Below, piece by piece: positions 9,390 through 18,500 of a stretch of 26,478 bases of DNA. The notes under the pieces were generated by a model. The model did no database searches. It was not told the origin of the DNA and saw nothing but the letters and a program-made list of their open reading frames with translations. Position numbers and translations under genes: made by a program. This DNA comes from a bacterium (GTDB lineage: Bacteria; SZUA-182; SZUA-191; JAJRXT01), in assembly GCA_024277605.1 (NCBI GenBank), contig JAJRUU010000168.1, positions 1 through 26,478 on the forward strand, given 5' to 3'. Numbering within the stretch: position 1 is the first letter of the stretch; the number at the start of each line of letters is the position of its first letter.

Positions 9390-11498
9390 TTATTTGGCTG
9401 CTGGATGTAAAGTGAATTGCTTCCAAGCCTTTCGGGCAGCTCCTTCTATTGTTTCCGGCGCTTGAATTTCTGCTGCGTTCCCGGTAGCGATTATAGTAAA
9501 AAGTTCAGTGGGCAGCTCCAGCTGTTTACTATAAACCATCTTTTTGGTAGCTTGCTTTGCTCCATAAACATAAGATATCCAACTATCGGTTAGTTTGGCC
9601 TCAAGCTGCTGATTGGTATCCGGTATTATCAGCATATATGCTCCCTTATTATTGCTGGACTTAAGTACTCCGGCGGGAGATAGTTCTACCTGTGTGGGAG
9701 CTAAGTTGAAGATGATCTCAATTTCATGCTTACCGCCGCCGCTCAATATATCATTGATTATAAAATAACCGGCTTGCTTTACAAATAATACCTGCCGCCG
9801 GTGAGTGACCTTATCGGCTAATCTATGATAGCAGTAGTGCTCGGCATCGAAAAAATCATATTCGGCTGAACTTTCCCAGCTGATAATTTTATACTGATTC
9901 TCTTCATCCACCCAGAGCGCATTTTCGGCAAGCCGGTGAAACTCTTGTTCATCCACCCGGATCGTATTGTGCGAGGAGGCGCTGATAAAATGCTTGCGCC
10001 ACTTAAGCGAACCGCTGTATGTATAGGTGCCGGGGTCGGCTATAAAGTGTTGTTCCTGGGCAAACAGGTCAAAACCTAAAATATCATTATGCCCGTGCAG
10101 CCCGTATTTGCTGCAGTGCAGTGTCAGATGTATATCTTTATGGCGCATTATGTAAAACCCGGCCTGATCATATGCTTTTGATTTAATAAGGCGTTTCTCC
10201 TTAACAGCCACACTATCAAAAGCCTTTAAACTATCAATCCCCAAGAGCCAGAATGAGGCTTCCGGCAATTTGGATGTTGATTTAAACCCTGGTTTTTCAA
10301 AGAGCATCGCTCCGGCAGCCAGACAAGCCAGATGACCGTTATCCCCCTGACTCCACAACCAGCCATTATCGGCATCACCAATCATAGGGGTACTGCCGTC
10401 GGGCCTGATATAGGCCAGCACGAATTCCAGCATTTTAATTACCCGTTTTTCTATAGCCGGGGGAACTGCTATATGGTTTAGTCGGCATAGTTGGATAGCC
10501 AGAAGTAAAATTTCCAGTACCTGGCGATGATAATCGATGGATTGCTCATAATCCACTCCATCCGGGTAAATCTGTTTCTCTGTCTGGCGCCATAAGATAT
10601 CAAGCCCCCTGGCTAACCACTTGGGGCCTACCTTAAAATCAGAAAGAAAAAGCCCCAGGCAGAAAAGCCCCAAGCCGTTAGCCATATAATGGTTGCCGAA
10701 TCTACCGTAGGGATTACCCTCCAGGTTACTTTGAATATATTTTCCATGTTGGATCAGCGACTTTATTAAGCCTATTTGTATATCTATAGTAAACGCGGGT
10801 GAGTCCAGGAAAAAATAATAGGCCCGGATCCAGCTTATTGCCCGCATAGCAGCCTCCATGGCACATGTCCAGTTACTGCCCCATTCTAAAGGGTTAGCTT
10901 CCCACCAACTTTGAAGTTGCCTTACAAATTCCCGGGCGTATTTTTCATCTCCGGTATACCAGTATGCCCGACCCAATGAAATAAAATGCTGAAAGCGGGA
11001 TAGTTCCCATGATATGCGCATATCACTTGGTTTTCCCAGCCCGGCGCAATTTATGTTTAAGTAATAATCGTTCCACGACACACCGAATCTCAGGTCGCTT
11101 TTCCATTCAATATCTTTTGAGAATTTTTGGCCCGGGTATCCCAACAGATCAAATACATGCTTACAGACTTGATCCGCTTTGGCGATAGTCCTTTTAGTGG
11201 AATCCGGGTAATTCCGGCGGGCGAGTTTTACATAGATATTTCGATTATGGTGTTCAAACAGGAAATGTGGGCTTTTGCGCTGGCTTATGTGCCGGGCTAA
11301 TGCCTCGCTCTCAGAATAATTATTTTGAGTAAGCCCCAGCAGTTTTTTATCGGTGAGGGTGGACGGCTTTAGATGGGGGCCATAAAGTCTTTTAAGCCCG
11401 GTTTTGGCTTTATTTAGCAGATTTATATACTTAAGACAGCTAAAATCAACCAGTCCCAAAGCGGCAAGCTCTTCCCGGCACTGTTTAATATACCCCAT
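9390..11498 (-). CDS. Heparinase II/III-like polysaccharide lyase
   Basis: The 702-residue product has an alpha-helical toroid-like N-terminal half. Conserved features there include NWTCAME near 209-215, GNHYMANGLGL near 268-278 and DGVDYEQSIDYHR near 313-325. The heparinase II/III C-terminal beta-sandwich follows, with GLHGHNDILGFDLF (about 467-480), DPGTYTYSG and SSHNTIRVDEQE. Tyr, His and Asn/Arg in these motifs are the usual catalytic groups. Members depolymerise uronic-acid polysaccharides by beta-elimination and often occur in polysaccharide biosynthesis loci. There is no evident signal peptide, so the protein may be cytoplasmic or use another route. It starts 12 bp after the radical SAM gene and lacks a clear Shine-Dalgarno, suggesting coupling. 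Substrate is unknown. Confidence 0.85.
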   Translation of the reverse strand: MGYIKQCREELAALGLVDFSCLKYINLLNKAKTGLKRLYGPHLKPSTLTDKKLLGLTQNNYSESEALARHISQRKSPHFLFEHHNRNIYVKLARRNYPDSTKRTIAKADQVCKHVFDLLGYPGQKFSKDIEWKSDLRFGVSWNDYYLNINCAGLGKPSDMRISWELSRFQHFISLGRAYWYTGDEKYAREFVRQLQSWWEANPLEWGSNWTCAMEAAMRAISWIRAYYFFLDSPAFTIDIQIGLIKSLIQHGKYIQSNLEGNPYGRFGNHYMANGLGLFCLGLFLSDFKVGPKWLARGLDILWRQTEKQIYPDGVDYEQSIDYHRQVLEILLLAIQLCRLNHIAVPPAIEKRVIKMLEFVLAYIRPDGSTPMIGDADNGWLWSQGDNGHLACLAAGAMLFEKPGFKSTSKLPEASFWLLGIDSLKAFDSVAVKEKRLIKSKAYDQAGFYIMRHKDIHLTLHCSKYGLHGHNDILGFDLFAQEQHFIADPGTYTYSGSLKWRKHFISASSHNTIRVDEQEFHRLAENALWVDEENQYKIISWESSAEYDFFDAEHYCYHRLADKVTHRRQVLFVKQAGYFIINDILSGGGKHEIEIIFNLAPTQVELSPAGVLKSSNNKGAYMLIIPDTNQQLEAKLTDSWISYVYGAKQATKKMVYSKQLELPTELFTIIATGNAAEIQAPETIEGAARKAWKQFTLHPAAK

Positions 11499-11510
11499 GG
11501 TTGATTTTAA

Positions 11511-12947
11511 TTAGAAGGGAGTATAGAGTTTACCGGCTAATTTGAGCAGGTGAAACTCGGGGGTGTTCCTGACCTGCCCATTTTTAAGCCGATAATGAGC
11601 CCATTTTTTTAGTGGCGCTAACCATGCCTGGGTTAAACCCGAGAACCTTTGTGGTTTGGTAAAAGTGAGCGCCCACATCAAGTGCACATCTTCAAAGTTA
11701 TAATCGCAGGCAGGCCGGAAAGACTCGGCTTTTGCAAAACAACGCTGTCCCCATTCCTCCAGAGTTTGAGGTTCATTGAAGGTCGGTAACTCTTTTATAG
11801 TGTTATATAGTTCAGTTCCCGGATAGGGGGTATAGTTGCTTAAGGTAAACTGCGTATTAGGGTTTGCCTCATATAATTCGACTGCCAGTTGTACTGTTTT
11901 TGCAACATCGTCGTCATTCTCAAAGGGGAAGCCCAGCATAAAAGAATACATGCCTTTGATATTATGCTTTTTTAACATCAAATTGGCGGCTTTAATGTGC
12001 TCTACCTTGATGCCTTTATTAATTTTATCTAATATCCTCTGAGAACCTGATTCAACTCCGAGGAAACAGTCATCCACTCCGGCTTCGGCCAGGGTGGAGA
12101 TTAGGGGTTCTTTGACATAGTCGATACGAATGCTAAAACCCCATTTAATCTTTAGATTTCTCTTTTTCAGCTCTCCGCAGAAATCTTCGGCCCGTTTTCG
12201 ATTGGTGAGGAAATTATCATCTACGAAATGAAATATGTCCACCTTAAACTTTTGCATTAAAAATTCGACTTCATCACAAATTTTCTTACCGCTTTTAGCC
12301 GATCTATGGCCTTTATTATACCCCTTGTTATAGCAAAACCGGCAAGTATGCGGGCAGCCGCGGGAACTGTGGAGCCGCAGGCAGCCATTCTGTATATAGT
12401 GCTCCATATTATGCTCAATGAGATGCCAGGCGGGCATGGGCAATGTTTCCATGTCCACCCATTCACGCACCGGATTCTCTATAATCTGACCCTCGTCTTT
12501 ATAAAAGATGCCCGGCAAGCCTTTTAAAGAGCCTCCCGCTTGTATTGTTTTCGCTAATTCTACCAGGGTAACTTCACCTTCATTAAGTACGATTATATCA
12601 ATGAGCGGATGTTTGATGGTCTGATGCGGCAGTAGTGAAGCATTGACTCCTCCCCAGACTATGGGTACCTGAGGGTCGGTCCGACGAATCAGCTCACATA
12701 TTTGCAGAGCGGAGATAATTTGATACCCCGTCATGCAGGTTATCCCTACCAGTATGGGTTTAGCCTGTACCCGGGCCTTGATTTGTTCCATAAAATCTTC
12801 CACCAGGCGGCAGTCTATTATTTCAACCTCATAGTCTGACTGCTCAAGGGGGGAGGCTAAAAACATCAGGTTTAAAGGAGGAAAAGCTTCCGCCAGTTTG
12901 GAGGTTCTTTCCTGTAGGAGAGGATATATTAATAAAATATCAGCCAT
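11511..12947 (-). CDS. B12-binding-domain radical SAM protein
   Basis: This 478-residue protein has a Rossmann-like cobalamin-binding N-terminal domain (about 1-135: MADILLIYPL, then VWGGVNASLLP and LNEGEVTLVELA). A radical SAM barrel follows, with the cluster motif C198-x3-C202-x2-C205 (RGCPHTCRFCYNKGY). The canonical DxHxxG cobalamin ligand motif is not evident, as in many BchE/class B relatives. Such enzymes methylate or rearrange unactivated carbons or phosphinates, but the substrate cannot be predicted here. A strong GGAGGA precedes the ATG. It lies between hisG and the heparinase-like gene on the same strand; a link to the polysaccharide enzyme is only positional. Confidence 0.87.
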   Translation of the reverse strand: MADILLIYPLLQERTSKLAEAFPPLNLMFLASPLEQSDYEVEIIDCRLVEDFMEQIKARVQAKPILVGITCMTGYQIISALQICELIRRTDPQVPIVWGGVNASLLPHQTIKHPLIDIIVLNEGEVTLVELAKTIQAGGSLKGLPGIFYKDEGQIIENPVREWVDMETLPMPAWHLIEHNMEHYIQNGCLRLHSSRGCPHTCRFCYNKGYNKGHRSAKSGKKICDEVEFLMQKFKVDIFHFVDDNFLTNRKRAEDFCGELKKRNLKIKWGFSIRIDYVKEPLISTLAEAGVDDCFLGVESGSQRILDKINKGIKVEHIKAANLMLKKHNIKGMYSFMLGFPFENDDDVAKTVQLAVELYEANPNTQFTLSNYTPYPGTELYNTIKELPTFNEPQTLEEWGQRCFAKAESFRPACDYNFEDVHLMWALTFTKPQRFSGLTQAWLAPLKKWAHYRLKNGQVRNTPEFHLLKLAGKLYTPF

Positions 12948-12963
12948 TTTTCATTCCTCCAGC

Positions 12964-12978
12964 AGCCTGCCACAGGCT
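12964..12978 (-). promoter_or_regulatory. Small stem-loop just upstream of radical SAM gene
   Basis: AGCCTG and CAGGCT form a perfect 6-bp stem with a 3-base loop, directly upstream of the GGAGGA ribosome site of the radical SAM gene. No T run follows on the transcribed strand, so it is not a standard terminator. It could shape translation or RNA processing between hisG and the next gene, or be accidental. Confidence 0.3.
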
Positions 12979-13025
12979 CGTGAGTAACCCAAATACACTA
13001 TATCTGTCAGCGATTAGCATCCATA

Positions 13026-13895
13026 TTACCAGATCACTTTATTCAAAGGATATTCCACAATACCGGTGGCCCCGGCACGTTTTAGCCGCGGAATGATATC
13101 CCGCACTGTTTTTTCATCAATGATGGTGTCCACGCCTATCCAGTTATCATCTTTTAAAGCGGATATGGTGGGGGACTGCATAGCCGGCAGAATGTCCAGC
13201 ACGGCGGCTAGTTTGTCTTTTTGTACATTCATTTTAAGCCCCACTTTTTCCTCAGCCAGGATAGCCCCCTGTAAAAGACAGGCCAGGTTTTCCAACTTCT
13301 GGCGTTTCCAGTCATCCTGCCAGGCGGTCTTATTCGCAATCAACCTGGTGGTGGATTCCATGACCGTATCTACAATCCGTAAATTATTAGCCCGCAGTGA
13401 ACGACCGGTTTCGGTGAGCTCGATAATAGCGTCAGCCAATTGCGGCGGCTTTACCTCAGTAGCGCCCCAGGAGAATTCCACCTGGGCCGATATGTTGTGC
13501 TTTTGCAGAAATTTCTTGGCAACCCCCACCAGTTCAGTGGATATACGCTTACCTTCTAAGTCGGATACCTTTTGTATATCGGAATCATTGGGTACGGCAA
13601 TTACCCACTTTACCGGACGCAATCCCTCCTTGGCGTAGTTTAGTTCGGCCACTTCTTCTACATCGGCGGATTGTTCGGTAATCCAGTCCAGGCCGGTAAT
13701 TCCGGCATCCAATACTCCGTCTTCCACATAAATAGCCATCTCCTGCGCCCGGATAAGCATGGCCTCAATTTCCGGATCATTGATACTGGGATAATATGAA
13801 CGGCTGATGACCCCCAGGCGGTAACCGGCTTTAGCAAACATTTTGACCGTTGATTCCTGTAAACTCCCCTTGGGAATTCCTAACTTAAGCTTCAA
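13026..13895 (-). CDS. hisG: ATP phosphoribosyltransferase, long form
   Basis: This enzyme joins ATP and PRPP in the first step of histidine synthesis. The protein opens with [11 protein letters not shown] and has the catalytic-core features DAGITGLDW and VEDGVLDAG. It also carries the extra C-terminal ACT-like regulatory domain ([17 protein letters not shown] to [15 protein letters not shown]), so it is the long form that does not need HisZ. I chose the TTG at 13895 because AAGGAG (13907-13902) sits six bases before it and the product then starts [11 protein letters not shown]. An ATG at 13913 is also possible but has no ribosome site. No other his genes are nearby, so hisG stands alone here. 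Confidence 0.93.
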   Translation of the reverse strand: MKLKLGIPKGSLQESTVKMFAKAGYRLGVISRSYYPSINDPEIEAMLIRAQEMAIYVEDGVLDAGITGLDWITEQSADVEEVAELNYAKEGLRPVKWVIAVPNDSDIQKVSDLEGKRISTELVGVAKKFLQKHNISAQVEFSWGATEVKPPQLADAIIELTETGRSLRANNLRIVDTVMESTTRLIANKTAWQDDWKRQKLENLACLLQGAILAEEKVGLKMNVQKDKLAAVLDILPAMQSPTISALKDDNWIGVDTIIDEKTVRDIIPRLKRAGATGIVEYPLNKVIW

Positions 13896-13950
13896 TTGCA
13901 TCTCCTTAAACATAAAATATTAGGTGTAACCCGGATTATTTGCTGAGTTT

Positions 13951-14064
13951 AACCCGACCTATTCATGAATTCAGGCTGGGTTTGCAAGACATCCCTTGCG
14001 AGATAAGCTTTATAAGCCAACGTCCTGAAGAAACAGGCTGTGCCTGCCCGAATTTTTCGGGTTA
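13951..14064 (-). repeat. 180-bp interspersed repeat, shortened copy A
   Basis: The 73-bp core at 13953-14025 differs at two positions from copy B. It is followed by a unique 21-base stretch and then the terminal palindrome CCCGAATTTTTCGGG (14047-14061). Compared with the full copies, the roughly 88-bp interior is missing. Both ends read TTAACCCGA facing inward, forming short terminal inverted repeats. The core itself holds a GCAAG/CTTGC stem. Confidence 0.85.
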
Positions 14065-14222
14065 AAAAAGTATCCCTATTATAATAGTTTTCTATCAAAA
14101 AGCAAGGGGGGGGGGCAAGTCCCCACGGGATAAGTCCCCTTTTATTTAAGGCTAACTATAGCGTGTCATTGCTCAACCGCAGGTGGACGGCGGCGTTTTT
14201 GGTATTTTAGCACCGCATTATT

Positions 14223-14295
14223 CCCGACCTATTCATAAATTCAGGCTGGGTTTGCAAGACATCCCTTGCGAGATAAGGTTTATAAGCCAACGTCC
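14223..14295 (-). repeat. 180-bp interspersed repeat, core-only copy B
   Basis: This copy contains only the 73-bp core, ending at CCAACGTCC. Similarity to the other copies stops abruptly on both sides and no terminal palindrome follows. It lies in the same orientation as copy A, 270 bp apart start to start. Confidence 0.85.
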
Positions 14296-14431
14296 AAATT
14301 GCGGGAGACAAAGTAATGATAATCGACTTCGGAGGGATACAGCGCCGCGTAAATAGGAGTCCGGCCTGGATTGGCGATTGTCACCGGCGGCAATCCCCGG
14401 TAACGGGATTACAGCTTACACACTGTTTTTC

Positions 14432-14460
14432 TTGACAGGCCAGTAAACTTGTTCCATAAT
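14432..14460 (+). promoter_or_regulatory. Sigma70-type promoter for the slipin-mdh-ndk group
   Basis: A perfect TTGACA (14432-14437) lies 17 bp before CATAAT (14455-14460). The site is about 118 bp upstream of the slipin ATG and downstream of both repeat copies, so transcription starting here would not include them. Confidence 0.6.
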
Positions 14461-14578
14461 GTGGATTACATAAACTAGGTAAAGATTGTATTACTTTAGC
14501 AAAACAAGCATAGATACTGCCGTTTCTTGTTAAAATCAGTTTGTTGTAATTTACCCTCTTACTGCGGAGAGATTGATC

Positions 14579-15328
14579 ATGTCGTTTGCATTTATTGTTC
14601 CTTTAGTTATTATAGTTTATTTGATAAATTCGGTTAAAATATTAAAAGAATACGAGCGGGGAGTCATCTTCCGCTTAGGCCGGGTGTTGCCCCAACCCAA
14701 AGGGCCGGGTTTAATACTGGTCTTTGCCCCGATTGATACCATGACGCGGATATCATTAAGGGTGGTGGTGCTGGACGTGCCTGAGCAGGATATCATTACC
14801 CGCGACAATGTATCAGCGAAGGTTAATGCGGTGGTTTATTTTAGGGTAATGGATGCTAATAAGGCTGTACTTGAGATAGAAAATTTCTTGTTCGCCACAT
14901 CTCAATTGGCGCAGACCACCTTAAGGAGTGTGATGGGGCAAGTTACGCTGGATGAACTCCTTTCGGATCGCGAAAAAATAAGCAGCCAGCTTCAGGAAAT
15001 TCTGGATAAAATGACCGATCCCTGGGGCATAAAGGTCTCCAACGTGGAAATAAAGCACGTGGATCTGCCAGAGGACATGAAGCGGGCCATGGCCCGTGAG
15101 GCCGAAGCTGAAAGGGAGCGGCGGGCTAAGGTCATCAGCGCCGAGGGTGAATATCAATCGGCCGAGAAGCTGGTAATGGCGGCTGAAATGATGGGCAAAC
15201 ATCCCATATCGGTACAGCTTAGATACCTGGAAACTTTGGTCAAAGTGGCTTCGGATCAAAACACCACCACCCTGTTTCCTATCCCCATAGATTTTTTAAA
15301 CGCCTTTATAGATAAAAACACGAAATAG
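14579..15328 (+). CDS. Slipin (stomatin/prohibitin-family membrane protein)
   Basis: The 249-residue SPFH-family protein has one N-terminal transmembrane hairpin or helix (about 3-20). The slipin pattern follows: [46 protein letters not shown], then a charged coiled-coil tract rich in [11 protein letters not shown]. It would scaffold membrane microdomains. I use the ATG at 14579 because GGAGA at 14565-14569 is well placed. A TTG two codons upstream also opens the frame but sits too close to that site. Slipins are often paired with an NfeD-type protease partner; none is adjacent. It begins the rightward group, with mdh 27 bp downstream. Confidence 0.92.
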   Translation: MSFAFIVPLVIIVYLINSVKILKEYERGVIFRLGRVLPQPKGPGLILVFAPIDTMTRISLRVVVLDVPEQDIITRDNVSAKVNAVVYFRVMDANKAVLEIENFLFATSQLAQTTLRSVMGQVTLDELLSDREKISSQLQEILDKMTDPWGIKVSNVEIKHVDLPEDMKRAMAREAEAERERRAKVISAEGEYQSAEKLVMAAEMMGKHPISVQLRYLETLVKVASDQNTTTLFPIPIDFLNAFIDKNTK

Positions 15329-15355
15329 AATTAACCTGAAAGTCGGAGTAATGCT

Positions 15356-16294
15356 ATGCCTCAAAAGGTAACCGTAGTTGGAGCAGGACATGTAGGGGCC
15401 ACGACAGCCCAGCGCATTGCCGAAACTAATTTAGCAAATGTAGTGCTATTGGATATATTAGCGGGTATCCCCCAGGGCAAGGCTTTGGATATCTGGGAAT
15501 CAGGTCCGGTGTGCGGTTTTAGCAGTCAGGTCATCGGTAGTAACGATTACGCCGACAGCGCTGATTCTGATTTGGTGATTATCACCGCCGGGATCGCCCG
15601 TAAGCCGGGGATGAGCCGTGAGGACTTACTGGCCACAAATGCCAGAATCATAGCCTCTGTCACCAAAGAAGTAACTCGCTACTCTCCCGAGACTATTATT
15701 TTAGTGGTTACCAATCCGCTGGATGTGATGGCGTATCTGGTTAATAAATTAAGCGGGTTTCCTAAACAAAAAGTAGTCGGCATGGCCGGGATTCTGGATG
15801 GTTCCCGTTTTCGCAGCTTCCTTGCGCAGGAGCTGGGAGTCTCCCCCCAAAGTGTCCAGGCCTTGGTGCTGGGTGGGCATGGCGATACAATGGTACCTCT
15901 GCCGCGTTATGCCAGCGTGGGGGGAATACCTCTTACCGAGTTGCTTGACCCTGAGCAGATAGAGCGTTTAGTACAGCGTACCCGCCAGGGGGGAGCTGAG
16001 ATTGTGGGACACTTAAAAACCGGCAGCGCCTATTATGCCCCCTCGGCCGCCGCAGCAGAGATGGCCGAAGCAATTCTGCTGGATAATAAAAAACTGCTGC
16101 CCTGTTCAGCTTATCTGGAAGGTGAGTATGCTTTGAACGATATATATATGGGGATGCCGGTTGTGTTGGGCGGCGGCGGAGTAGAGCGCATCATCGAGCT
16201 TAAACTAACCCCGGCAGAACAAAACCTGCTTTTGCAGAGCGCGGCTAAAGTCAAAGAAAGCCTTAAGCTACTGGAACAACTGGAATTATTTTAA
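15356..16294 (+). CDS. mdh: Malate dehydrogenase, LDH-like type
   Basis: The 312-residue enzyme interconverts malate and oxaloacetate with NAD in the TCA cycle. The Rossmann motif GAGHVG (9-14) and D33 indicate NAD binding. R82 in the substrate loop (ARKPGMSRED) specifies malate rather than lactate, where Gln would be found. R88, N120, D148, R151 and H175 in GGHGD complete the active site. Length is normal for the tetrameric LDH-like class. A GGAG-type ribosome site precedes the ATG. It sits 27 bp after the slipin gene and 25 bp before ndk, so it is probably co-transcribed. Confidence 0.96.
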   Translation: MPQKVTVVGAGHVGATTAQRIAETNLANVVLLDILAGIPQGKALDIWESGPVCGFSSQVIGSNDYADSADSDLVIITAGIARKPGMSREDLLATNARIIASVTKEVTRYSPETIILVVTNPLDVMAYLVNKLSGFPKQKVVGMAGILDGSRFRSFLAQELGVSPQSVQALVLGGHGDTMVPLPRYASVGGIPLTELLDPEQIERLVQRTRQGGAEIVGHLKTGSAYYAPSAAAAEMAEAILLDNKKLLPCSAYLEGEYALNDIYMGMPVVLGGGGVERIIELKLTPAEQNLLLQSAAKVKESLKLLEQLELF

Positions 16295-16319
16295 AACCAC
16301 AATCACACTGGGAGTTTCA

Positions 16320-16748
16320 ATGGAAAAAACCTTGGTTATCGTAAAACCGGATGCGGTCTGCCGGGGCTATAGCGGAAAAATATTGGGTATCTTAGAGGAA
16401 CACGGACTAAAACTGCGGGCGCTGAAGATGCTACAGTTAGATAAACAGCAAGCGCAGGGATTCTATGCGGTACATAAAGAAAGGCCCTTCTACGACAGTC
16501 TAACCAGTTATATGTCATCAGGGCCGGTAGTGGCTGCGCTGTTGGAAGGCGATGAAGCCATAAGTAAAGTACGCCAACTTTTAGGTGACACTGATTCTAA
16601 AAAAGCAGCGCCAGGTACCATCCGCGCCAGCTTCGGTCAAAACCGGGAGCAGAACGCCATTCATGCTTCAGATTCACCTGGGTCAGCGGCTTTTGAAATA
16701 CCGTTTTTATTTAATGAGCTGGAAATAACGGATTACGATCCCCAATAA
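16320..16748 (+). CDS. ndk: Nucleoside diphosphate kinase
   Basis: The 142-residue enzyme transfers the terminal phosphate of NTPs to NDPs through a phosphohistidine. The start ..TLVIVKPDAV, the Kpn-loop region and the active-site signature NAIHASDSP with H115 are all intact. GGGAG lies a few bases before the ATG. It is placed between mdh and the MobA-like gene. The stop codon falls in a small CCCCA/TGGGG hairpin (16741-16754) that could weakly attenuate transcription into the next gene. Confidence 0.97.
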   Translation: MEKTLVIVKPDAVCRGYSGKILGILEEHGLKLRALKMLQLDKQQAQGFYAVHKERPFYDSLTSYMSSGPVVAALLEGDEAISKVRQLLGDTDSKKAAPGTIRASFGQNREQNAIHASDSPGSAAFEIPFLFNELEITDYDPQ

Positions 16749-16816
16749 TGGGGTCTTATTAGATACAAACCGGTGTTTAGTGTAAGGCCTTAAGTTTATA
16801 AGTCCTGACTAAGGTT

Positions 16817-17434
16817 ATGAATAGATCGCATAAAAAAAACATGACCGGGGTAATCCTGGCAGGCGGCATGGGACGTCGGCTGGGGCAATCCAAAACACAG
16901 GTACAGGTAGAGGGACAAGCGCTCATTAAGCGTGTTTTAGAGGCGCTCAGGCCACTGTTTGATGAGTTATTGATAATCGGTGGTGACCAAAGCCAGGCTG
17001 TACATGATTCAGGCGTTAAGAGGCTAACTGATGTAATCCCGAAAAAAGGCTCATTAGGCGGTATCTATAGCGGCTTGTGTTATACAGCGGCTTCCCGGAT
17101 ATTTTGCTTTGCCTGTGATATGCCATTTCTGGACGCAGGGTTAATTAAGCATATGATTAATAATGCTGCCTCCCAGGATGTGCTGATTCCTCAATTTGAC
17201 GGCGAGTTGCATCCCTTACACGCAATCTATAGCCAGGCTTGCCGAGAGCCTATAACACAACAGTTGGATATGGACGAGTTAAAGATTATAAATTTCTTTT
17301 CCCGGGTTAAAGTAAATTATGTGACTGCGGAGGAGATACGCCGACTAAATCCCGGCGGCTATTGCTTATTTAATATAAATACTCGCCAGGACTTACATAA
17401 CGCCCGTAAGATAGCCAAGAGGATACGCCATTAA
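16817..17434 (+). CDS. mobA: MobA-type molybdenum cofactor guanylyltransferase
   Basis: The 205-residue nucleotidyltransferase has the LAGGMGRRLGQSK loop, the later DVIPKKGSLGGIYSGL segment and CDMPF, whose Asp binds Mg2+. MobA links GMP to molybdopterin to form the bis-MGD precursor. Related enzymes use other cofactors or sugars (for example MocA and FbiD-like proteins), so the molybdenum assignment rests on motif match alone. No molybdoenzyme or moa/moe gene is visible. The ribosome site at 16811-16814 is close to the ATG; an internal ATG at residue 9 would also retain the whole domain. Confidence 0.8.
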   Translation: MNRSHKKNMTGVILAGGMGRRLGQSKTQVQVEGQALIKRVLEALRPLFDELLIIGGDQSQAVHDSGVKRLTDVIPKKGSLGGIYSGLCYTAASRIFCFACDMPFLDAGLIKHMINNAASQDVLIPQFDGELHPLHAIYSQACREPITQQLDMDELKIINFFSRVKVNYVTAEEIRRLNPGGYCLFNINTRQDLHNARKIAKRIRH

Positions 17435-17459
17435 TACGCCAGCGAATCAATGGCCAAGC

Positions 17460-18500
17460 TTGGAAAAAGCGCTTAACGGCTGCAAGAGACTGCTTATATT
17501 ACCCCACAACAACCCGGATCCGGATGCTATCTGTAGCTCACTGGCGCTTAAATATCTGGTTAAGGAAAAGTTGGGGGTGCGTTCTCAGATAGTATTAGCC
17601 GGTATTATCGGCCGCGCTGAGAATCAAGCCCTGGTCAGGGAATTAAAGATTAAATTTACCCCGGTGAATCAGATTGATTTCAAGGCTTATAAACATATTG
17701 CCCTGGTCGATACCCAGCCGGGATTCGGCAATAACAGCCTCCCTAAACATTGTATCCCCAGCATAGTTATTGATCACCATCCGCTTAAGCGCAGCATAAA
17801 GGGAAGCTTTATTGATGTGCGCCCGCATTATGGGGCCAATGCCACCATCATCACTGAGTACCTAATGGAAAATGAGCTTAAACCGCCACCGCGTATTTGC
17901 ACCGCCTTAAGCTTCGGCATTAGCTCTGAAACCGAAGATTTGGGACGGGACGCCACGCCTCATGATGTAACAGCCTTTGTGCAGTTATTCCCCAAGGTGG
18001 CTTTAAAGACCCTATCCCGCATCAAGAACCCCAGCCTAAGCAATGAATATTACTATAACCTTGATAGCGCACTGCATAACGCCTTTGTCTATAAACATGT
18101 CATTGGCACTACATTAGGTTGGGTAAATCAACCGGATGTGGTATCCCAGATAGCGGATATGCTCTTAAAAAAAGAACGTACCAGCTGGTCCATATGCCTG
18201 GCCCGTTATGATAGTAGATTATTTGTTTCTATCAGAACTCAAAACAGGAAGGCGAAGGCCGGAAAATTACTAAGAAAGATTCTAGCCGGTCGCGGCAGCG
18301 CCGGGGGACATGACATGATTGCCGGTGGACAGGTAAACTGTAGCGGCCAGGATGAGGCGGGTTATACCAAATTAGAGCAAGAAATAATAAGCAGGTTTTT
18401 TAAGGCCTTGGGCTTTAAGCAAGAAATCCAATTAAGAAAATTTTTGCCGCCTAACCCGAAAAATTCGGGTCTTGTTATGGGCGAATCGATATTTAGTTGA
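17460..18500 (+). CDS. DHH-family phosphoesterase (NrnA/GdpP-like) with repeat-derived tail
   Basis: The 346-residue protein has a DHH domain with H16, D20 and D22 (HNNPDPDA), D84 and the D105-H106-H107 motif. The C-terminal DHHA1 domain includes the GGH loop (282-284, AGGHDMIAGG). Such proteins hydrolyse short oligoribonucleotides, pAp or cyclic dinucleotides. The TTG at 17460 is the only standard start before an upstream stop. The last 16 residues (331-346, PNPKNSGLVMGESIFS) and the TGA stop are encoded by full-length repeat copy C, so the native end of the gene has been replaced. The catalytic parts are unaffected. The gene follows mobA by 25 bp. Confidence 0.88.
   Translation: MEKALNGCKRLLILPHNNPDPDAICSSLALKYLVKEKLGVRSQIVLAGIIGRAENQALVRELKIKFTPVNQIDFKAYKHIALVDTQPGFGNNSLPKHCIPSIVIDHHPLKRSIKGSFIDVRPHYGANATIITEYLMENELKPPPRICTALSFGISSETEDLGRDATPHDVTAFVQLFPKVALKTLSRIKNPSLSNEYYYNLDSALHNAFVYKHVIGTTLGWVNQPDVVSQIADMLLKKERTSWSICLARYDSRLFVSIRTQNRKAKAGKLLRKILAGRGSAGGHDMIAGGQVNCSGQDEAGYTKLEQEIISRFFKALGFKQEIQLRKFLPPNPKNSGLVMGESIFS

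Larger units (their letters stand above)
13896..14578. other. Divergent intergenic region with repeats, G10 run and promoter
   Basis: These 683 bp separate hisG from the slipin gene. They hold a shortened repeat copy (13951-14064), a core-only copy (14223-14295), a run of ten G at 14106-14115 and a promoter for the rightward genes. A TATAAT on the - strand at 14083-14078 with a poor TTGCTT 16 bases upstream might serve hisG, which would place the shortened repeat in its leader. I see no gene in the interval. Confidence 0.6.

Noticed and set aside
13066..13638. A 190-codon open frame opposite hisG
   Set aside because: It is a mirror of the strongly supported hisG coding sequence, with low-complexity serine-rich translation and no family features.
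13951..14295. Two repeat units in the same direction as a possible CRISPR
   Set aside because: Only two units of 73 bp, far apart, with a non-spacer interval and matching dispersed copies elsewhere; no cas genes.
14296..14431. Possible riboswitch or structured RNA upstream of slipin
   Set aside because: GC-rich patches are present, but no recognisable conserved riboswitch core, and the good promoter lies downstream so the segment would not be in the slipin leader.
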